Shown here: one piece after another, positions 25,164 through 32,858 of the stretch
Numbering within the stretch: the stretch's first letter is position 1
Layout: the number at the start of each line of letters is the position of its first letter
NCBI RefSeq assembly: GCF_014490445.1
Contig: NZ_JACTUZ010000036.1
Location: forward strand, 1 to 33,771
Direction: 5' to 3'
DNA from: Pseudoroseomonas ludipueritiae
Lineage (GTDB): Bacteria; Pseudomonadota; Alphaproteobacteria; Acetobacterales; Acetobacteraceae
DNA length: 33,771 bases
Position numbers and translations under genes: made by a program
The notes under the pieces: generated by a model
Told to the model about the DNA's origin: nothing
What the model saw: only the letters and a program-made list of their open reading frames with translations
The model's database searches: none

Positions 25164-25272
25164 AATTGATAACAACTTCTTCCGAGACGGCGCATTTATC
25201 TCCCGCTACGACTTGGTGGTCGTCAGCACGATGCTTCGGCGTCGGTTGGCAGAACAACGGGAAGGATGAGAG

Positions 25273-25659
25273 ATGAAGAAGATCCTGATGCTCGGCGCTG
25301 GTCTGGCTCTGATGGGCGCCACCAGCGTCGCCATGGCCCAGGCGCCGCAGCCACCCGCTGCCGCGCCGCAGACCACGGAAGCCGCGCCTCCGCCGCCTCC
25401 GGGTGGTCCTGGCATGCATCGCCATGGCATGCGCGGCCCGGGTGGCCCCGGCATGATGCACGGCCCTGGTCCGCACCGCTTCGGCCCGCCGCCGCCGCCG
25501 TCCAAGGCCGCGTCCTTCAACTTCCAGAACGGCGACATGCGTATCCGCATTCGCTGCGCCGAGGATGAGCCGATGCAGAACTGCGTGAACGCCGCTTCCG
25601 CGCTGATCGACAAGGTCGGCGGCATGACGTCGGCGCCGGCCACGACCCCGGCGCGCTGA
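25273..25659 (+). CDS. Small exported His/Met/Pro-rich protein
   Basis: A 128-residue protein with a clear Sec signal peptide (MKKILMLGAGLALMGATSVAMA, cleavage after AMA near residue 22; shown here as residues 1-22). A low-complexity zone (about 23-75) rich in Pro, Gly, His and Met follows, with repeats such as GPGM and MHRHGM. A compact end contains MRIRIRCAEDEPMQNCVNAA with two cysteines (near 95 and 104) likely to form a disulfide. AAGGA precedes the ATG at a good distance. I do not recognise the family. The His/Met-rich stretch could bind copper or nickel, but this is only composition-based. It lies between an operon end and a convergent amidase. Confidence 0.7.
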   Translation: MKKILMLGAGLALMGATSVAMAQAPQPPAAAPQTTEAAPPPPPGGPGMHRHGMRGPGGPGMMHGPGPHRFGPPPPPSKAASFNFQNGDMRIRIRCAEDEPMQNCVNAASALIDKVGGMTSAPATTPAR

Positions 25660-25666
25660 GCGGGCG

Positions 25667-25694
25667 AGGGCGGGGCAGGTAATGCCCCGCCTTT
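25667..25694. terminator. Bidirectional terminator between convergent genes
   Basis: A 9-bp perfect stem GGCGGGGCA / TGCCCCGCC with loop GGTAA, extended by wobble and A-T pairs and followed by TTT on the plus strand. It sits in the 39 bases between the stops at 25659 (+) and 25699 (-). Confidence 0.75.
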
Positions 25695-25698
25695 GGCT

Positions 25699-26973
25699 TC
25701 AGCGGCCCAGCATGCCTTCCAGCCAGCCGGCCCAGCCCAGCAGGGCGCGGTCCTGCCCGGGAAGGCCCACCAGTTGCATGCCGATGGGCAACCCATTGGG
25801 ACCACGCCCGGCAGGGATGCTGATGCAGGGGCCGTGCATCGCCGTCCAAAGCGCGTTGCAGATGGAATCGCCGGTCCAGCCCAGGCCCTGTGGCGCTTCG
25901 CCAGGGGCGGCAGGGGTCAGGATCGCGTCGTAACTCGCCATCAGTTCCCGCAGGGCGGCGCGGCCGGCGGCAAAGGCAGCGCGGCCTTCCGCCAGGGCGG
26001 GCGCTGGCAGGGCAGCCGCCCAGTCCATGTTCTCCGTCAGTTCAGCGGAGATGTCCGCCGGGTGTGTCATGCGCTCCCAGGCCAGGGCCTGCAAAATCTC
26101 ACCGTTCATCACCGCCGGATGTGCTTCCTGCGCCGCCACCACGGCGGGAGGCAGCGCGACGCGCTCGATGCGCGCACCGGCGCGGGCGCAGGCGGCGGCG
26201 ACATCCTCCAGCAGCGCCAGCGTCTCGGGCGCCAACTGCCCCTCACCAGGGCCGATGCAGACGGCGAGGCGGGGCGCCGCGCCGGTGGCGCGCTGGGGGT
26301 CCCCCAGGTCCAGGCCGGTGACCGCCTGGGCCAGCAGGGCGCAATCCGCCACGCCGCGCCCGAAGACGCCGATGGTATCCAGGCTCTCGCTCATCACTTT
26401 CATGCCGGCGCGGTGGATCAGGCCGAAGGAGGGCTTGAACCCGGTGATGCCGCAGAAGGAGGCCGGCCGCAGCACGGAGCCGCCCGTCTGCGTGCCGAAG
26501 GCCAGCGGGAAGAACCCCGCCGCGACACCCGCCGCCGAGCCGGAGGAGGAACCGCCCGGCGTATGCGCGGGGTTGTGCGGATTGGTGGTGGGGCCGGGGT
26601 GGCGGGTGGCGAATTCGGTGGTGACGGTCTTGCCCAGGATGATGCCGCCGGCGCCGCGCGTGGCGGCCACGGCGAAGGCATCGGCGCGCGGCTGGTGCCC
26701 GCGCCAGATGGGGGAGCCGTATTCGGAGGGCTGGTCGGCGGTATCCAGCACATCCTTCACGCCCACGGGCAGGCCGGCCAGCAGCCCCTCCCGCGGGCTG
26801 GCCAGGGCCGTGCGGGCCAGGGCCGGGTCCAGATGCGCGAAGGCCCGCACCGTGCCCTCGCGGGCGGCGATGCGGTCCAGGCAGGCTTCCAGCAGGTCGC
26901 GGGGATGAAGGCTGCCGGCGTCGATGCGCCGGGCGGCCTCCGTGGCGGAAAGGTCGGCGGGGTCGGTGCTCAT
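25699..26973 (-). CDS. Amidase-signature family hydrolase
   Basis: A 424-residue cytoplasmic amidase with the complete Ser-cisSer-Lys triad: Lys73 (GVKDVLDT), cis-Ser142 (GGSSSGSAAG) and nucleophile Ser166 (GTQTGGSVLRPA). The Asp common in the GTDTGGS motif is Gln here. The length is typical of the shorter, GatA-like but non-Gln-tRNA amidases. It lies 41 bases downstream of a BASS-type transporter on the same strand, so the two form a likely uptake-and-hydrolysis pair under the divergent LysR gene. The substrate is unknown; the active-site motif does not tell an aryl amide from an alkyl amide. Confidence 0.9.
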   Translation of the reverse strand: MSTDPADLSATEAARRIDAGSLHPRDLLEACLDRIAAREGTVRAFAHLDPALARTALASPREGLLAGLPVGVKDVLDTADQPSEYGSPIWRGHQPRADAFAVAATRGAGGIILGKTVTTEFATRHPGPTTNPHNPAHTPGGSSSGSAAGVAAGFFPLAFGTQTGGSVLRPASFCGITGFKPSFGLIHRAGMKVMSESLDTIGVFGRGVADCALLAQAVTGLDLGDPQRATGAAPRLAVCIGPGEGQLAPETLALLEDVAAACARAGARIERVALPPAVVAAQEAHPAVMNGEILQALAWERMTHPADISAELTENMDWAAALPAPALAEGRAAFAAGRAALRELMASYDAILTPAAPGEAPQGLGWTGDSICNALWTAMHGPCISIPAGRGPNGLPIGMQLVGLPGQDRALLGWAGWLEGMLGR

Positions 26974-27014
26974 CCGCCGATGCTGGACAAAGCTGGCGCG
27001 GTGGTCCAGCCGGG

Positions 27015-28010
27015 TTATTCGGCCGGAAGGCCGGCGGGCAGGGGGCTTTCATCCCGGCGCGCATAGCGTTGTGCCAGGGCGGCACAGGCGAAGAGCTGGA
27101 TCTGGTGGAACAGCATCAGCGGCAGCACCAGCAGCCCCACCGGGTGGCCGGCGAAGAGGATATTCGCCATGGGCACGCCGCTGGCCAGGCTCTTCTTGGA
27201 GCCGCAGAAGACCACCACGATCTCGTCTTCCTTGGAAAATCCGGCGCGGCGGGCGGCGAAGACGGTCAGCGCCAGCACGATCCCCAGGATCACCACATCC
27301 GCCAGCGCCAGCAGGCCGAGGCTGCGCAGGTCCACCTGCTGCCAGATGCCGGAGACCATGCCCTCGCTGAAGGCGGCATAGACCACCAGCAGGATGGAGC
27401 CGCGGTCCACCACCGAGGTCAGCAGCTTGTGCCGGCTGATGAAGCCGCCGATCAGCGGCCGCGCCGCCTGGCCCAGCAGGAAGGGCAGCAGCAGGTGCAA
27501 GCCGATATCCTTCAGCGCATCGGTGCTGAAGCCGCTGCCCCCCACCCGCAGCAGCAGCGCCACCAGGGCCGGAGTCAGCACCATGCCCAGCAGGTTGGAA
27601 ACGGAGGCGCTGCACAGCGCCGCCGGCACATTGCCCCGCGCCACCGAGGTGAAGGCGATGGAGGACTGCACCGTGGAGGGCAGCAGGCAGAGGAACAGCA
27701 GGCCCATGGAGAGCCCTGGGCCGAGCCAGCGGCCCAGCAGCGCCGTCGTGGCCAGCCCCAGCAGCGGGAAGACAATAAAGGTGCTGGCCATGACCAGGGC
27801 CTGCAGGCGCCAGTGCAGCAGCCCGTCCATCACCGCCTTGGGTGCCAGCTTGGCGCCGTAGAGGAAGAACAGCAGCGCCACGGCGAAGGAAGCCAGCAGG
27901 TCCACGCCTTCCGCCGCCTTGCCGCTGGCTGGCAGCAGGGCGGCCAGCATCACGGCGGCGATCAGCAACAGCAGGAAGCGGTCGATGGGCAGACGGCGGA
28001 GCAGGTTCAT
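27015..28010 (-). CDS. Bile acid:sodium symporter-family (BASS/SBF-like) transporter
   Basis: A 331-residue membrane protein with about nine to ten hydrophobic helices and the SBF-like features FFLYGAKL (near 50), PSTVQSSIAFT (near 111-121) and FCGSKKSLASGVP (near 270), which mark the PF13593 branch. Bacterial relatives move organic anions (bile acids, pantoate, keto acids, pyruvate-like compounds) with sodium. It is the first gene of a minus-strand pair with the amidase and is divergent from the LysR regulator, with a GGTT-N11-AACC box between. It probably imports the amidase substrate or a breakdown product. Confidence 0.88.
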   Translation of the reverse strand: MNLLRRLPIDRFLLLLIAAVMLAALLPASGKAAEGVDLLASFAVALLFFLYGAKLAPKAVMDGLLHWRLQALVMASTFIVFPLLGLATTALLGRWLGPGLSMGLLFLCLLPSTVQSSIAFTSVARGNVPAALCSASVSNLLGMVLTPALVALLLRVGGSGFSTDALKDIGLHLLLPFLLGQAARPLIGGFISRHKLLTSVVDRGSILLVVYAAFSEGMVSGIWQQVDLRSLGLLALADVVILGIVLALTVFAARRAGFSKEDEIVVVFCGSKKSLASGVPMANILFAGHPVGLLVLPLMLFHQIQLFACAALAQRYARRDESPLPAGLPAE

Positions 28011-28072
28011 GGGGCGGCCTCCACTGTGTCAGCCCCCGAGATAAGCCCGTCGGCCTTTATTCTCGATCCGCA

Positions 28073-28093
28073 TGGTTCCGATAACTGTAACCA
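28073..28093. promoter_or_regulatory. LysR-type operator (T-N11-A box)
   Basis: TGGTT-N11-AACCA is a perfect 5-bp-arm dyad with the T-N11-A spacing usual for LysR binding. It lies in the 105-base gap between the divergent BASS transporter and LysR genes. A second small palindrome, ATCATGAT (28097-28104), follows at once and may be part of the activation region. Confidence 0.65.
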
Positions 28094-28115
28094 CAAATCA
28101 TGATAAGCATGAGGC

Positions 28116-28973
28116 ATGTTGCACCCGGACCTCCTCCGATCCCTCCTGGCCGTCGCCGAGACCCGCAGCTTCACCCAGGCGGCCCGACGGCTCGGCCTGC
28201 GGCAATCCACCGTCAGCCAGCACATCCGCCGGCTGGAGGAAGCGACGCGCCGCAGCCTTTTCGCCCGCGACACCCATTCCGTGGCGCTGACGCCGGATGG
28301 CGATGCACTCGCCGGCTTCGCTCGCGGCGTGGTGGAGGCGCATGAGCGGATGGAGCGCTTCCTGGCCGGCTCGCCGCTGCGTGGCCGCATCCGGCTCGGC
28401 GCCTCGGAGGACTTCGCCTTCTCGCGCCTGCCGGAGGTGCTGGCGGATTTCGCCCGCGCCCATAGTGGCGTGGACCTGGAACTGACGGTCGGCCTCAGCG
28501 GAGTGCTCTACGAGCGCTTCGATGCCGGGGAACTGGACGTGATCCTGGTGAAGCGGCGCGGCAACGACCCGCGCGGCACCTTGGCCTGGCGGGAGCCGCT
28601 GGCCTGGGTCGGCCGCCCGGGGCTGCGGCCAGACCCGGCGCAGCCGCTTCCGCTGGTGCTCTTCCCGCCGCCCTCCATCACCCGCGCCCTGTGTATCGAG
28701 GCGCTGGAGAAGGCCGGACGCTCCTGGCGCGTGGCCTGCACCGGCGGCAGCCTTTCAGGGCTGCGGGCGGCGGCCATGGCGGGGCTGGGAGTCGCGGCGC
28801 ATTCCGGGCGGCTGGTGCCGCCGGGGCTGGCGCCGCTGCCGCCCTCCCGTCACCTGCCGGAACTGGGGATGATCGAATTCGTGGTGATCGGCCCCGGCGC
28901 GCACCGGCCCATCGCCCAGGCGCTGATGCATGCCATCCTGGACAATGCCGGGCGCCTGCAGCCGGAGTCCTGA
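28116..28973 (+). CDS. LysR-family transcriptional regulator
   Basis: A 285-residue regulator with the LysR winged helix at the N-terminus (SFTQAARRLGLRQSTVSQHIRRLEEATR region, about 17-44) and an effector domain from about 90 on (GRIRLGASEDF, ELDVILVKR, GLGVAAHS). The gene is divergent from the BASS transporter-amidase pair, and the intergenic dyad fits autoregulation and activation of that pair. The ATG at 28116 has only GAGG one base before it, so translation may start weakly. Confidence 0.9.
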   Translation: MLHPDLLRSLLAVAETRSFTQAARRLGLRQSTVSQHIRRLEEATRRSLFARDTHSVALTPDGDALAGFARGVVEAHERMERFLAGSPLRGRIRLGASEDFAFSRLPEVLADFARAHSGVDLELTVGLSGVLYERFDAGELDVILVKRRGNDPRGTLAWREPLAWVGRPGLRPDPAQPLPLVLFPPPSITRALCIEALEKAGRSWRVACTGGSLSGLRAAAMAGLGVAAHSGRLVPPGLAPLPPSRHLPELGMIEFVVIGPGAHRPIAQALMHAILDNAGRLQPES

Positions 28974-29012
28974 CCCCTGGCGGCGCCGGGCGCGGCGCAC
29001 CATCTTGGTCCC

Positions 29013-29513
29013 ATGCCCCCAGCCGTTCGCGTGGCGGTCGCCCCTGACGGCGTCCTGCACTACGCCATTCCCTGCCGCCCGGAAGACCTTCCCGGCGTTT
29101 CCCCCCAAGCCCTCAGCACGGCCTGGGAGGCGGCGCGCGCGGCTGCCGCCGCTGAGCACTGGGGCCCGCACCGCACATTGCTGTTCCAGGATGGGCCCGT
29201 GCTGGCCCTGGCCGATGCCGATGCCGCCTGCTGGGCGGAGGCCGTGGACCGCCTCGCCGGGCTGGATACGCTGCCCGGCCTGGCGCTCTGCCTGCGGCTG
29301 CTGGCGCTGGTGGACCTGCTGGGGCGGGCGCGCTGGATGGCCGGGCTCTTCGCCATCGGGCGCGACGGAATCGAGATCCATCCCGCCCTGCTGTCCGCCG
29401 CCGCTACGCAGGGGCTGGACGCGGCGGGGCGGTTCGACGAAAGCGGGATGAAGCGGCTATTATCGGGCCGCATCGCCGGCGCGCCGGCGGGCAGGGGGGC
29501 GGAGGCGGGCTGA
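29013..29513 (+). CDS. Hypothetical protein
   Basis: A 166-residue protein, rich in Ala, Leu, Gly and Arg, with no signal peptide. It has an N-terminal beta-like segment (VRVAVAPDGVLHYAIP), a central hydrophobic helix region (about 95-115, LALCLRLLALVDLLG) and a disordered Gly/Ala-rich tail. I do not recognise the family. GC-rich third positions and its place between two real genes support coding. Its neighbours (LysR regulator, lipoprotein, MFS exporter) give no clear functional hint. Confidence 0.6.
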   Translation: MPPAVRVAVAPDGVLHYAIPCRPEDLPGVSPQALSTAWEAARAAAAAEHWGPHRTLLFQDGPVLALADADAACWAEAVDRLAGLDTLPGLALCLRLLALVDLLGRARWMAGLFAIGRDGIEIHPALLSAAATQGLDAAGRFDESGMKRLLSGRIAGAPAGRGAEAG

Positions 29514-29585
29514 GCCGGTTGGAACGGCGGCCGCAACGTTCCGTTGCCCGCATCGTTCCGGCTTCACGCCTTGCCGGAGCGCCTC

Positions 29586-29939
29586 ATGAAATCCCTTTCC
29601 CTTCCGCTGCTGCTGCTCATGGGCGCCTGTGCCGCCGCCGCGCCGCGCAGCGCCGAGCAGCGCCAGCAGGACCAGGCCGCCGCCATCTGCCGCCAGGATG
29701 TCGAGCGCACCATGCGCTTCCGCGACCGCGGCCAGCTCATGCGGACCGATGAGGCCGAGTCGCGCCTCGGGGCCGGCAGCTTCACCGGCGCCCGTGATGG
29801 CTCCATGGGCACCGAGCGGCTTTCCGCGCAGTTCGAGCGGGACCAGATGATCGATTCCTGCGTGCGCGGCGCGACCAATGCCTCGGCGGCCACGCGCTCT
29901 CCGGGAACCGCTGGCGCGGGGACGGGGCGGAGCCCCTGA
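29586..29939 (+). CDS. Small predicted lipoprotein
   Basis: A 117-residue protein with a hydrophobic signal peptide ending in LMGAC (lipobox-like, Cys at about 15). The mature part is short and charged, with two further cysteines (in AICRQD and IDSCVRG) that may pair. A GGAG six bases before the ATG at 29586 supports this start over the frame from 29544. I do not recognise the family. It lies 12 bases before the MFS exporter and could share its transcript. It should be anchored to the inner or outer membrane. Confidence 0.65.
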   Translation: MKSLSLPLLLLMGACAAAAPRSAEQRQQDQAAAICRQDVERTMRFRDRGQLMRTDEAESRLGAGSFTGARDGSMGTERLSAQFERDQMIDSCVRGATNASAATRSPGTAGAGTGRSP

Positions 29940-29951
29940 CCGGCCCGCGCC

Positions 29952-31214
29952 GTGGTCTTCGGCGCGCTGGGGCGGGCGCTCTCCACCCGTAACGCCCGGA
30001 TTTTCTTCGGCGCCAGCCTGACGGCCTGGACCGGGCTCTGGATGCACCGCATCGCGGTGGCCTGGCTGGCCTGGGAGATGACGGGCAGCGCCTTCTGGGT
30101 GGGGCTCGTCGCCTTCAGCGACCTGGCGCCGGCGGCCTTCATCAGCCCCATCGCCGGGGCTGTGGCGGACCGGGTGGACCGGGTGCGGCTCACCACCATC
30201 GCCCAGGCCGCCATCGCGCTGGAGGCCGCGACGGTCGCCGCCCTGGTGGCCGCCGGGATGATGCAGGTGGAACTGCTGATCCTGCTGGAACTCTGCGCCG
30301 GCACCGCCGCCAGCTTCCTGCAGCCGGCACGGCAGACGCTGATCTCGGGCATCGTGCCGAAAACCGAGCTGCCGGCGGCGGTGGCCTGCAATTCGCTGGT
30401 CTTCAACATCGCCCGCTTTATCGGGCCTGCCCTGGCGGGGCCGGTGATCGCCGGCTTCGGCGTGGCGCCCGCCATTGCCTGCAATGCCGTGGCTTATGCC
30501 TGCGCCCTGGCCAGCATGGCGATGCTGCGGGTGGCCCCGGCGCACCGGCGTGGCCACCCCGCCACCAGCAGCCTTTGGGATGAGGTGCGGGAAGGGCTGA
30601 GCTATGTCGGCCGCCACCCCGGCCTTGGGCCCTTGCTGACCTATGCGGCGGCCATGAGCGTGCTGCTGCGCTGCGTGCAGGAGCTGCTGCCCCCCTTCGT
30701 GGAGCGCAATTTCGGCCGTGGCGCCGATTCGCTGGCCCTGCTGACCGCCAGCTTCGGCGTCGGCGCCCTGGTGACGGGGCTCTGGCTCTCGACGCGCGGG
30801 CGCATCGAGGGCGCGGTGCGGATTTCCATCTTCTCCGGGCTGGCGCAGGCGCTCTCCATCGCGGGCTTCGTGGGCACTGGCTGGTTCGGCTTCGGCCTGG
30901 CCTGCGCGGCCCTTATCGGCGCCAGCACCTCCATGCAGGGCATCACCACCCAGCAGCTGGCGCAGACGGCGGCGCGGCCGGACATGCGGGGCAGGGTGCT
31001 GGCGCTCTGGGGGCTGATCACCCGCGCCTGCCCGGCGCTGGGCGCCTTGCTCCTGGGTGGGGCGGGGGAGGCCTTCGGCCTGCGGCTGCCGGCGCTGGTG
31101 GGGGTGGCGCTCTCCCTGGTCGTCTTCGCCTGGGGGCTTGGGCGGATGCGGCATATCGAGCATTCGCTGGAAGCCCCGCCGCCGGATGTGGCGCCCGGTG
31201 CGGCGCGGGGCTGA
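29952..31214 (+). CDS. MFS transporter (MFS_3/enterobactin exporter EntS-like)
   Basis: A 420-residue protein with about twelve hydrophobic helices. The loop after TM2 contains SPIAGAVADRVDRVR (near 56-70), the MFS signature GAxADRxxRxR, and the C-terminal half contains the matching MQGITTQQLAQTAARPDMRGRVLALWG region typical of the MFS_3 group. It is probably a proton-driven exporter in the inner membrane; members export siderophores or drugs, and the substrate here is unknown. The start is GTG at 29952. A weak ribosome site suggests coupling with the upstream lipoprotein gene. Confidence 0.85.
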   Translation: MVFGALGRALSTRNARIFFGASLTAWTGLWMHRIAVAWLAWEMTGSAFWVGLVAFSDLAPAAFISPIAGAVADRVDRVRLTTIAQAAIALEAATVAALVAAGMMQVELLILLELCAGTAASFLQPARQTLISGIVPKTELPAAVACNSLVFNIARFIGPALAGPVIAGFGVAPAIACNAVAYACALASMAMLRVAPAHRRGHPATSSLWDEVREGLSYVGRHPGLGPLLTYAAAMSVLLRCVQELLPPFVERNFGRGADSLALLTASFGVGALVTGLWLSTRGRIEGAVRISIFSGLAQALSIAGFVGTGWFGFGLACAALIGASTSMQGITTQQLAQTAARPDMRGRVLALWGLITRACPALGALLLGGAGEAFGLRLPALVGVALSLVVFAWGLGRMRHIEHSLEAPPPDVAPGAARG

Positions 31215-31225
31215 GGGCCACCACC

Positions 31226-31254
31226 TTGCGGCTGCTTCACCCTCGTCCTAGAAG
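31226..31254 (+). promoter_or_regulatory. Possible promoter of the second ridA-like gene
   Basis: TTGCGG-N17-TAGAAG has the spacing of an alphaproteobacterial housekeeping promoter and would start transcription near 31261, about 70 bases before the ATG. A 7-bp hairpin TGGCGCC/GGCGCCA (31271-31287) lies in the leader. Confidence 0.4.
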
Positions 31255-31329
31255 CAGCGCGCCCCGGGTCTGGCGCCAAGGGCGCCACGGCCCCTTCGAT
31301 TGTGAGCAACCAGGGAGCGCAGAGCGCCG

Positions 31330-31680
31330 ATGAGCAAGATCACCCGCCACGAGACCAACCCGGTCCTCTCCAACGCGGTCGAGTATCACGGCTTCGTCTT
31401 CCTGGCCGGCGTCACGGCCCAGGACCTCTCCGCCGACGTGGTCGGCCAGACGCAGCAGATCCTGGCCAAGATCGACGATCTGCTGGAGAACCATGGCACC
31501 GATAAGACCCGCCTGCTGCAGGCCCAGGTCTGGCTGAAGGACATCCGGGACCGCGACGCGCTGAACGGCGTCTGGACCAAGTGGCTGCCCGAGGGCGGCG
31601 CCCCGGTGCGCGCCTGCGTCGAGGCCAATATGGCCGACCCGCGCCACCTGGTGGAGATCATGGTCACGGCCTGCCGCTGA
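31330..31680 (+). CDS. RidA-family deaminase (second copy)
   Basis: A 116-residue compact RidA/YjgF-family protein. Arg94 and Glu109 (VRACVEA...VEIMV) have the spacing of the catalytic pair in RidA, so it should hydrolyse enamine/imine intermediates. It is a typical single-domain length and quite unlike the 153-residue RidA protein at 4205. It is monocistronic, with its own promoter-like sequence upstream and a strong terminator downstream, which suggests a general house-cleaning role and not a part of one pathway. Confidence 0.9.
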   Translation: MSKITRHETNPVLSNAVEYHGFVFLAGVTAQDLSADVVGQTQQILAKIDDLLENHGTDKTRLLQAQVWLKDIRDRDALNGVWTKWLPEGGAPVRACVEANMADPRHLVEIMVTACR

Positions 31681-31713
31681 CCCTTCTTCCCGCGGCTTAA
31701 CTGCCAAGATGAT

Positions 31714-31756
31714 GAAACGGTGTGGCCAGGGAACCTGGCCGCACCGTTTCTGTTTA
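31714..31756 (+). terminator. Strong intrinsic terminator after the second ridA-like gene
   Basis: A 17-bp stem (31714-31730 with 31734-31750, one G-U pair) and loop GAA, followed by TGTTTAT. It is the best-formed terminator in the window and ends the RidA transcript 34 bases after its stop. Confidence 0.85.
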
Positions 31757-31775
31757 TGGCGAACGATTCCCCTCC

Positions 31776-31804
31776 TGTTGCAAATACATCGCAACACTGT
31801 TGCA
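31776..31804. repeat. Interleaved TGTTGCA / GCAACA repeats
   Basis: TGTTGCA occurs at 31776-31782 and 31798-31804, 22 bases apart, with an inverted GCAACA at 31791-31796 between them. Together they make two overlapping dyads, a layout typical of a regulator site. Confidence 0.5.
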
Positions 31805-31828
31805 TTTCGTCCTGTAAGCCTGTGTTAT
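31800..31828 (+). promoter_or_regulatory. Possible promoter of the CHAP-protein gene
   Basis: TTGCAT-N17-TGTTAT, with TATAGG just downstream, is a weak to moderate promoter overlapping the second TGTTGCA element. A protein bound there would block it. Confidence 0.3.
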
Positions 31829-32006
31829 AGGATTAAGGTCTTATTCATCACCGGTTAGTGAGCCTTTAACTGACGAATCACGGCAGATTTCGCTCTGAAA
31901 CACGCAACCTGATTGTCCGCACCCGAAAGCCTTTGCTACCGCCTTCCTGCCGCAGCCGGAAAACCGGCGCGACCGGGGGGTCGAGTTTGGCGATTGAGGG
32001 GGTTTC

Positions 32007-32741
32007 ATGCGGGTGACCAGCACTGCTTTGGCCGTGGCTGTCTTGATGGGCGCGGCCTGCTTGGCGCCGACGATGGCGGATGCCGCCACTGCCCGCGGCA
32101 CGCGGGACAGCGTGAAGCAGCAGCGTGTGACAGTGGTGGCTGGTCCTGCGCGTGGTGCGAAGCCGCAGGCGACCAAGCAGGTGGTGCGCAGCGCCGCCCC
32201 GCGTGCCGCCGACTTCGGCGGCGGCCCCATTTCCTGCGTTCCCTATGTCCGCTCCGTGACCGGCATGGAGATCACCGGCAACGCGCATCTCTGGTGGGCG
32301 AATGCCGCCGGCACCTATGCCCGTGGCCAGCGCCCCGAGCATGGCGCGGTGATGTCCTTCCGCTCCTCCGGCGGTATGCGCCTGGGCCATGTGGCGGTGG
32401 TGTCCAAGGTGGTCAGCGCGCGTGAGGTGCTGATCGACCACTCCAACTGGGAAGGCCCTGGCATCCGCAAGGGCACCATCATGCGCGGTGTCTCCGTGGT
32501 CGATGTCTCCGACCACAACGACTGGACGGCGGTGCGCGTGCAGGTCGGGCGCGACGACGACTCCTACGGCCGCGTCTATCCGACCAACGGCTTCATCTAC
32601 AATCGCCCGGATAGCGGCCGGATCATGACCGCCAGCACCGGCGGTGGCTTCGAGGAAGTGGCCGAGGCGCCGGCTTCGCCGCATCAAGCGCATCTGGCCA
32701 ATGTGGTGGGCGACCTCAACCTGGGTGGCGCCCGCCGCTGA
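32007..32741 (+). CDS. Secreted CHAP-domain cell-wall hydrolase
   Basis: A 244-residue exported protein. It has a signal peptide (cleavage after ADA, about residue 26), a basic Ser/Arg/Lys-rich linker (27-70), then a CHAP (Cys/His amidase-peptidase) domain. Catalytic Cys77 lies in GPISCVPYVR, His128 in LGHVAVV, and a polar third residue in IDHSNWEG (Asn147). A tail of about 50 residues is low in structure. CHAP proteins cut peptidoglycan amide bonds. The ribosome site is a G-rich GAGGGGG before the ATG. The AT-rich upstream region suggests dedicated control. The protein stands alone, without an immunity or lysis partner, so a role in cell-wall remodelling or division is more likely than a toxin. 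Confidence 0.88.
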   Translation: MRVTSTALAVAVLMGAACLAPTMADAATARGTRDSVKQQRVTVVAGPARGAKPQATKQVVRSAAPRAADFGGGPISCVPYVRSVTGMEITGNAHLWWANAAGTYARGQRPEHGAVMSFRSSGGMRLGHVAVVSKVVSAREVLIDHSNWEGPGIRKGTIMRGVSVVDVSDHNDWTAVRVQVGRDDDSYGRVYPTNGFIYNRPDSGRIMTASTGGGFEEVAEAPASPHQAHLANVVGDLNLGGARR

Positions 32742-32788
32742 GGCACCGCCGGCGGGCCGGTCTGCCCGCCTCCGAGATCGACCCCGCG

Positions 32789-32820
32789 GAAGGGCGGGCC
32801 GGGATGCCGGCCCGCCCTTC
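32789..32820 (+). terminator. Intrinsic terminator after the CHAP-protein gene
   Basis: A 14-bp stem (32789-32802 with 32807-32820) with loop GATG, followed by TTG, lies 48 bases after the CHAP stop. GC-rich and stable. Confidence 0.75.
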
Positions 32821-32858
32821 TTGCATCTGGAGCATGTCGTCCCCGGTAAGCATCCGCG

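Larger units (their letters stand above)
24985..25272. other. Non-coding stretch between the hyu operon and a small exported protein gene
   Basis: This 288-base stretch has lower GC than its surroundings from about 25076 on. It contains a stem-loop near its start and a perfect palindrome at 25152. I see no convincing gene on either strand. A 131-codon minus-strand frame here is rejected because it runs back into hyuB in antisense. The AT-rich part probably carries the promoter of the gene at 25273, but no clear -35/-10 pair stands out. Confidence 0.5.
31757..32006. other. AT-rich leader of the CHAP-protein gene
   Basis: After the terminator there are 250 bases with no gene but clear structure: tandem TGTTGCA elements (31776-31804), a promoter-like pair and AT-rich sequence to about 31880. 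A GC-richer stretch follows, with a GGGGGTCGAG run and the GAGGGGG ribosome site just before the ATG at 32007. The rest of the leader (31880-31990) shows no other pattern I can support. Confidence 0.5.

Noticed and set aside
25693-27066. A 457-codon plus-strand open frame
   Set aside because: Antisense to the amidase, whose catalytic triad is intact.
29460-31163. A 567-codon minus-strand open frame
   Set aside because: Antisense to the lipoprotein and MFS genes; composition is low-complexity Gly/Gln/His/Arg, as in other shadows.
31271-31287. Hairpin TGGCGCC/GGCGCCA as terminator of the MFS gene
   Set aside because: Seven base pairs, no U-tract, and it lies downstream of a promoter-like pair for the next gene; it is better seen as part of that leader.
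32007-32741. CHAP protein as a phage endolysin or interbacterial toxin
   Set aside because: It has its own signal peptide and stands alone without holin, phage or immunity genes.
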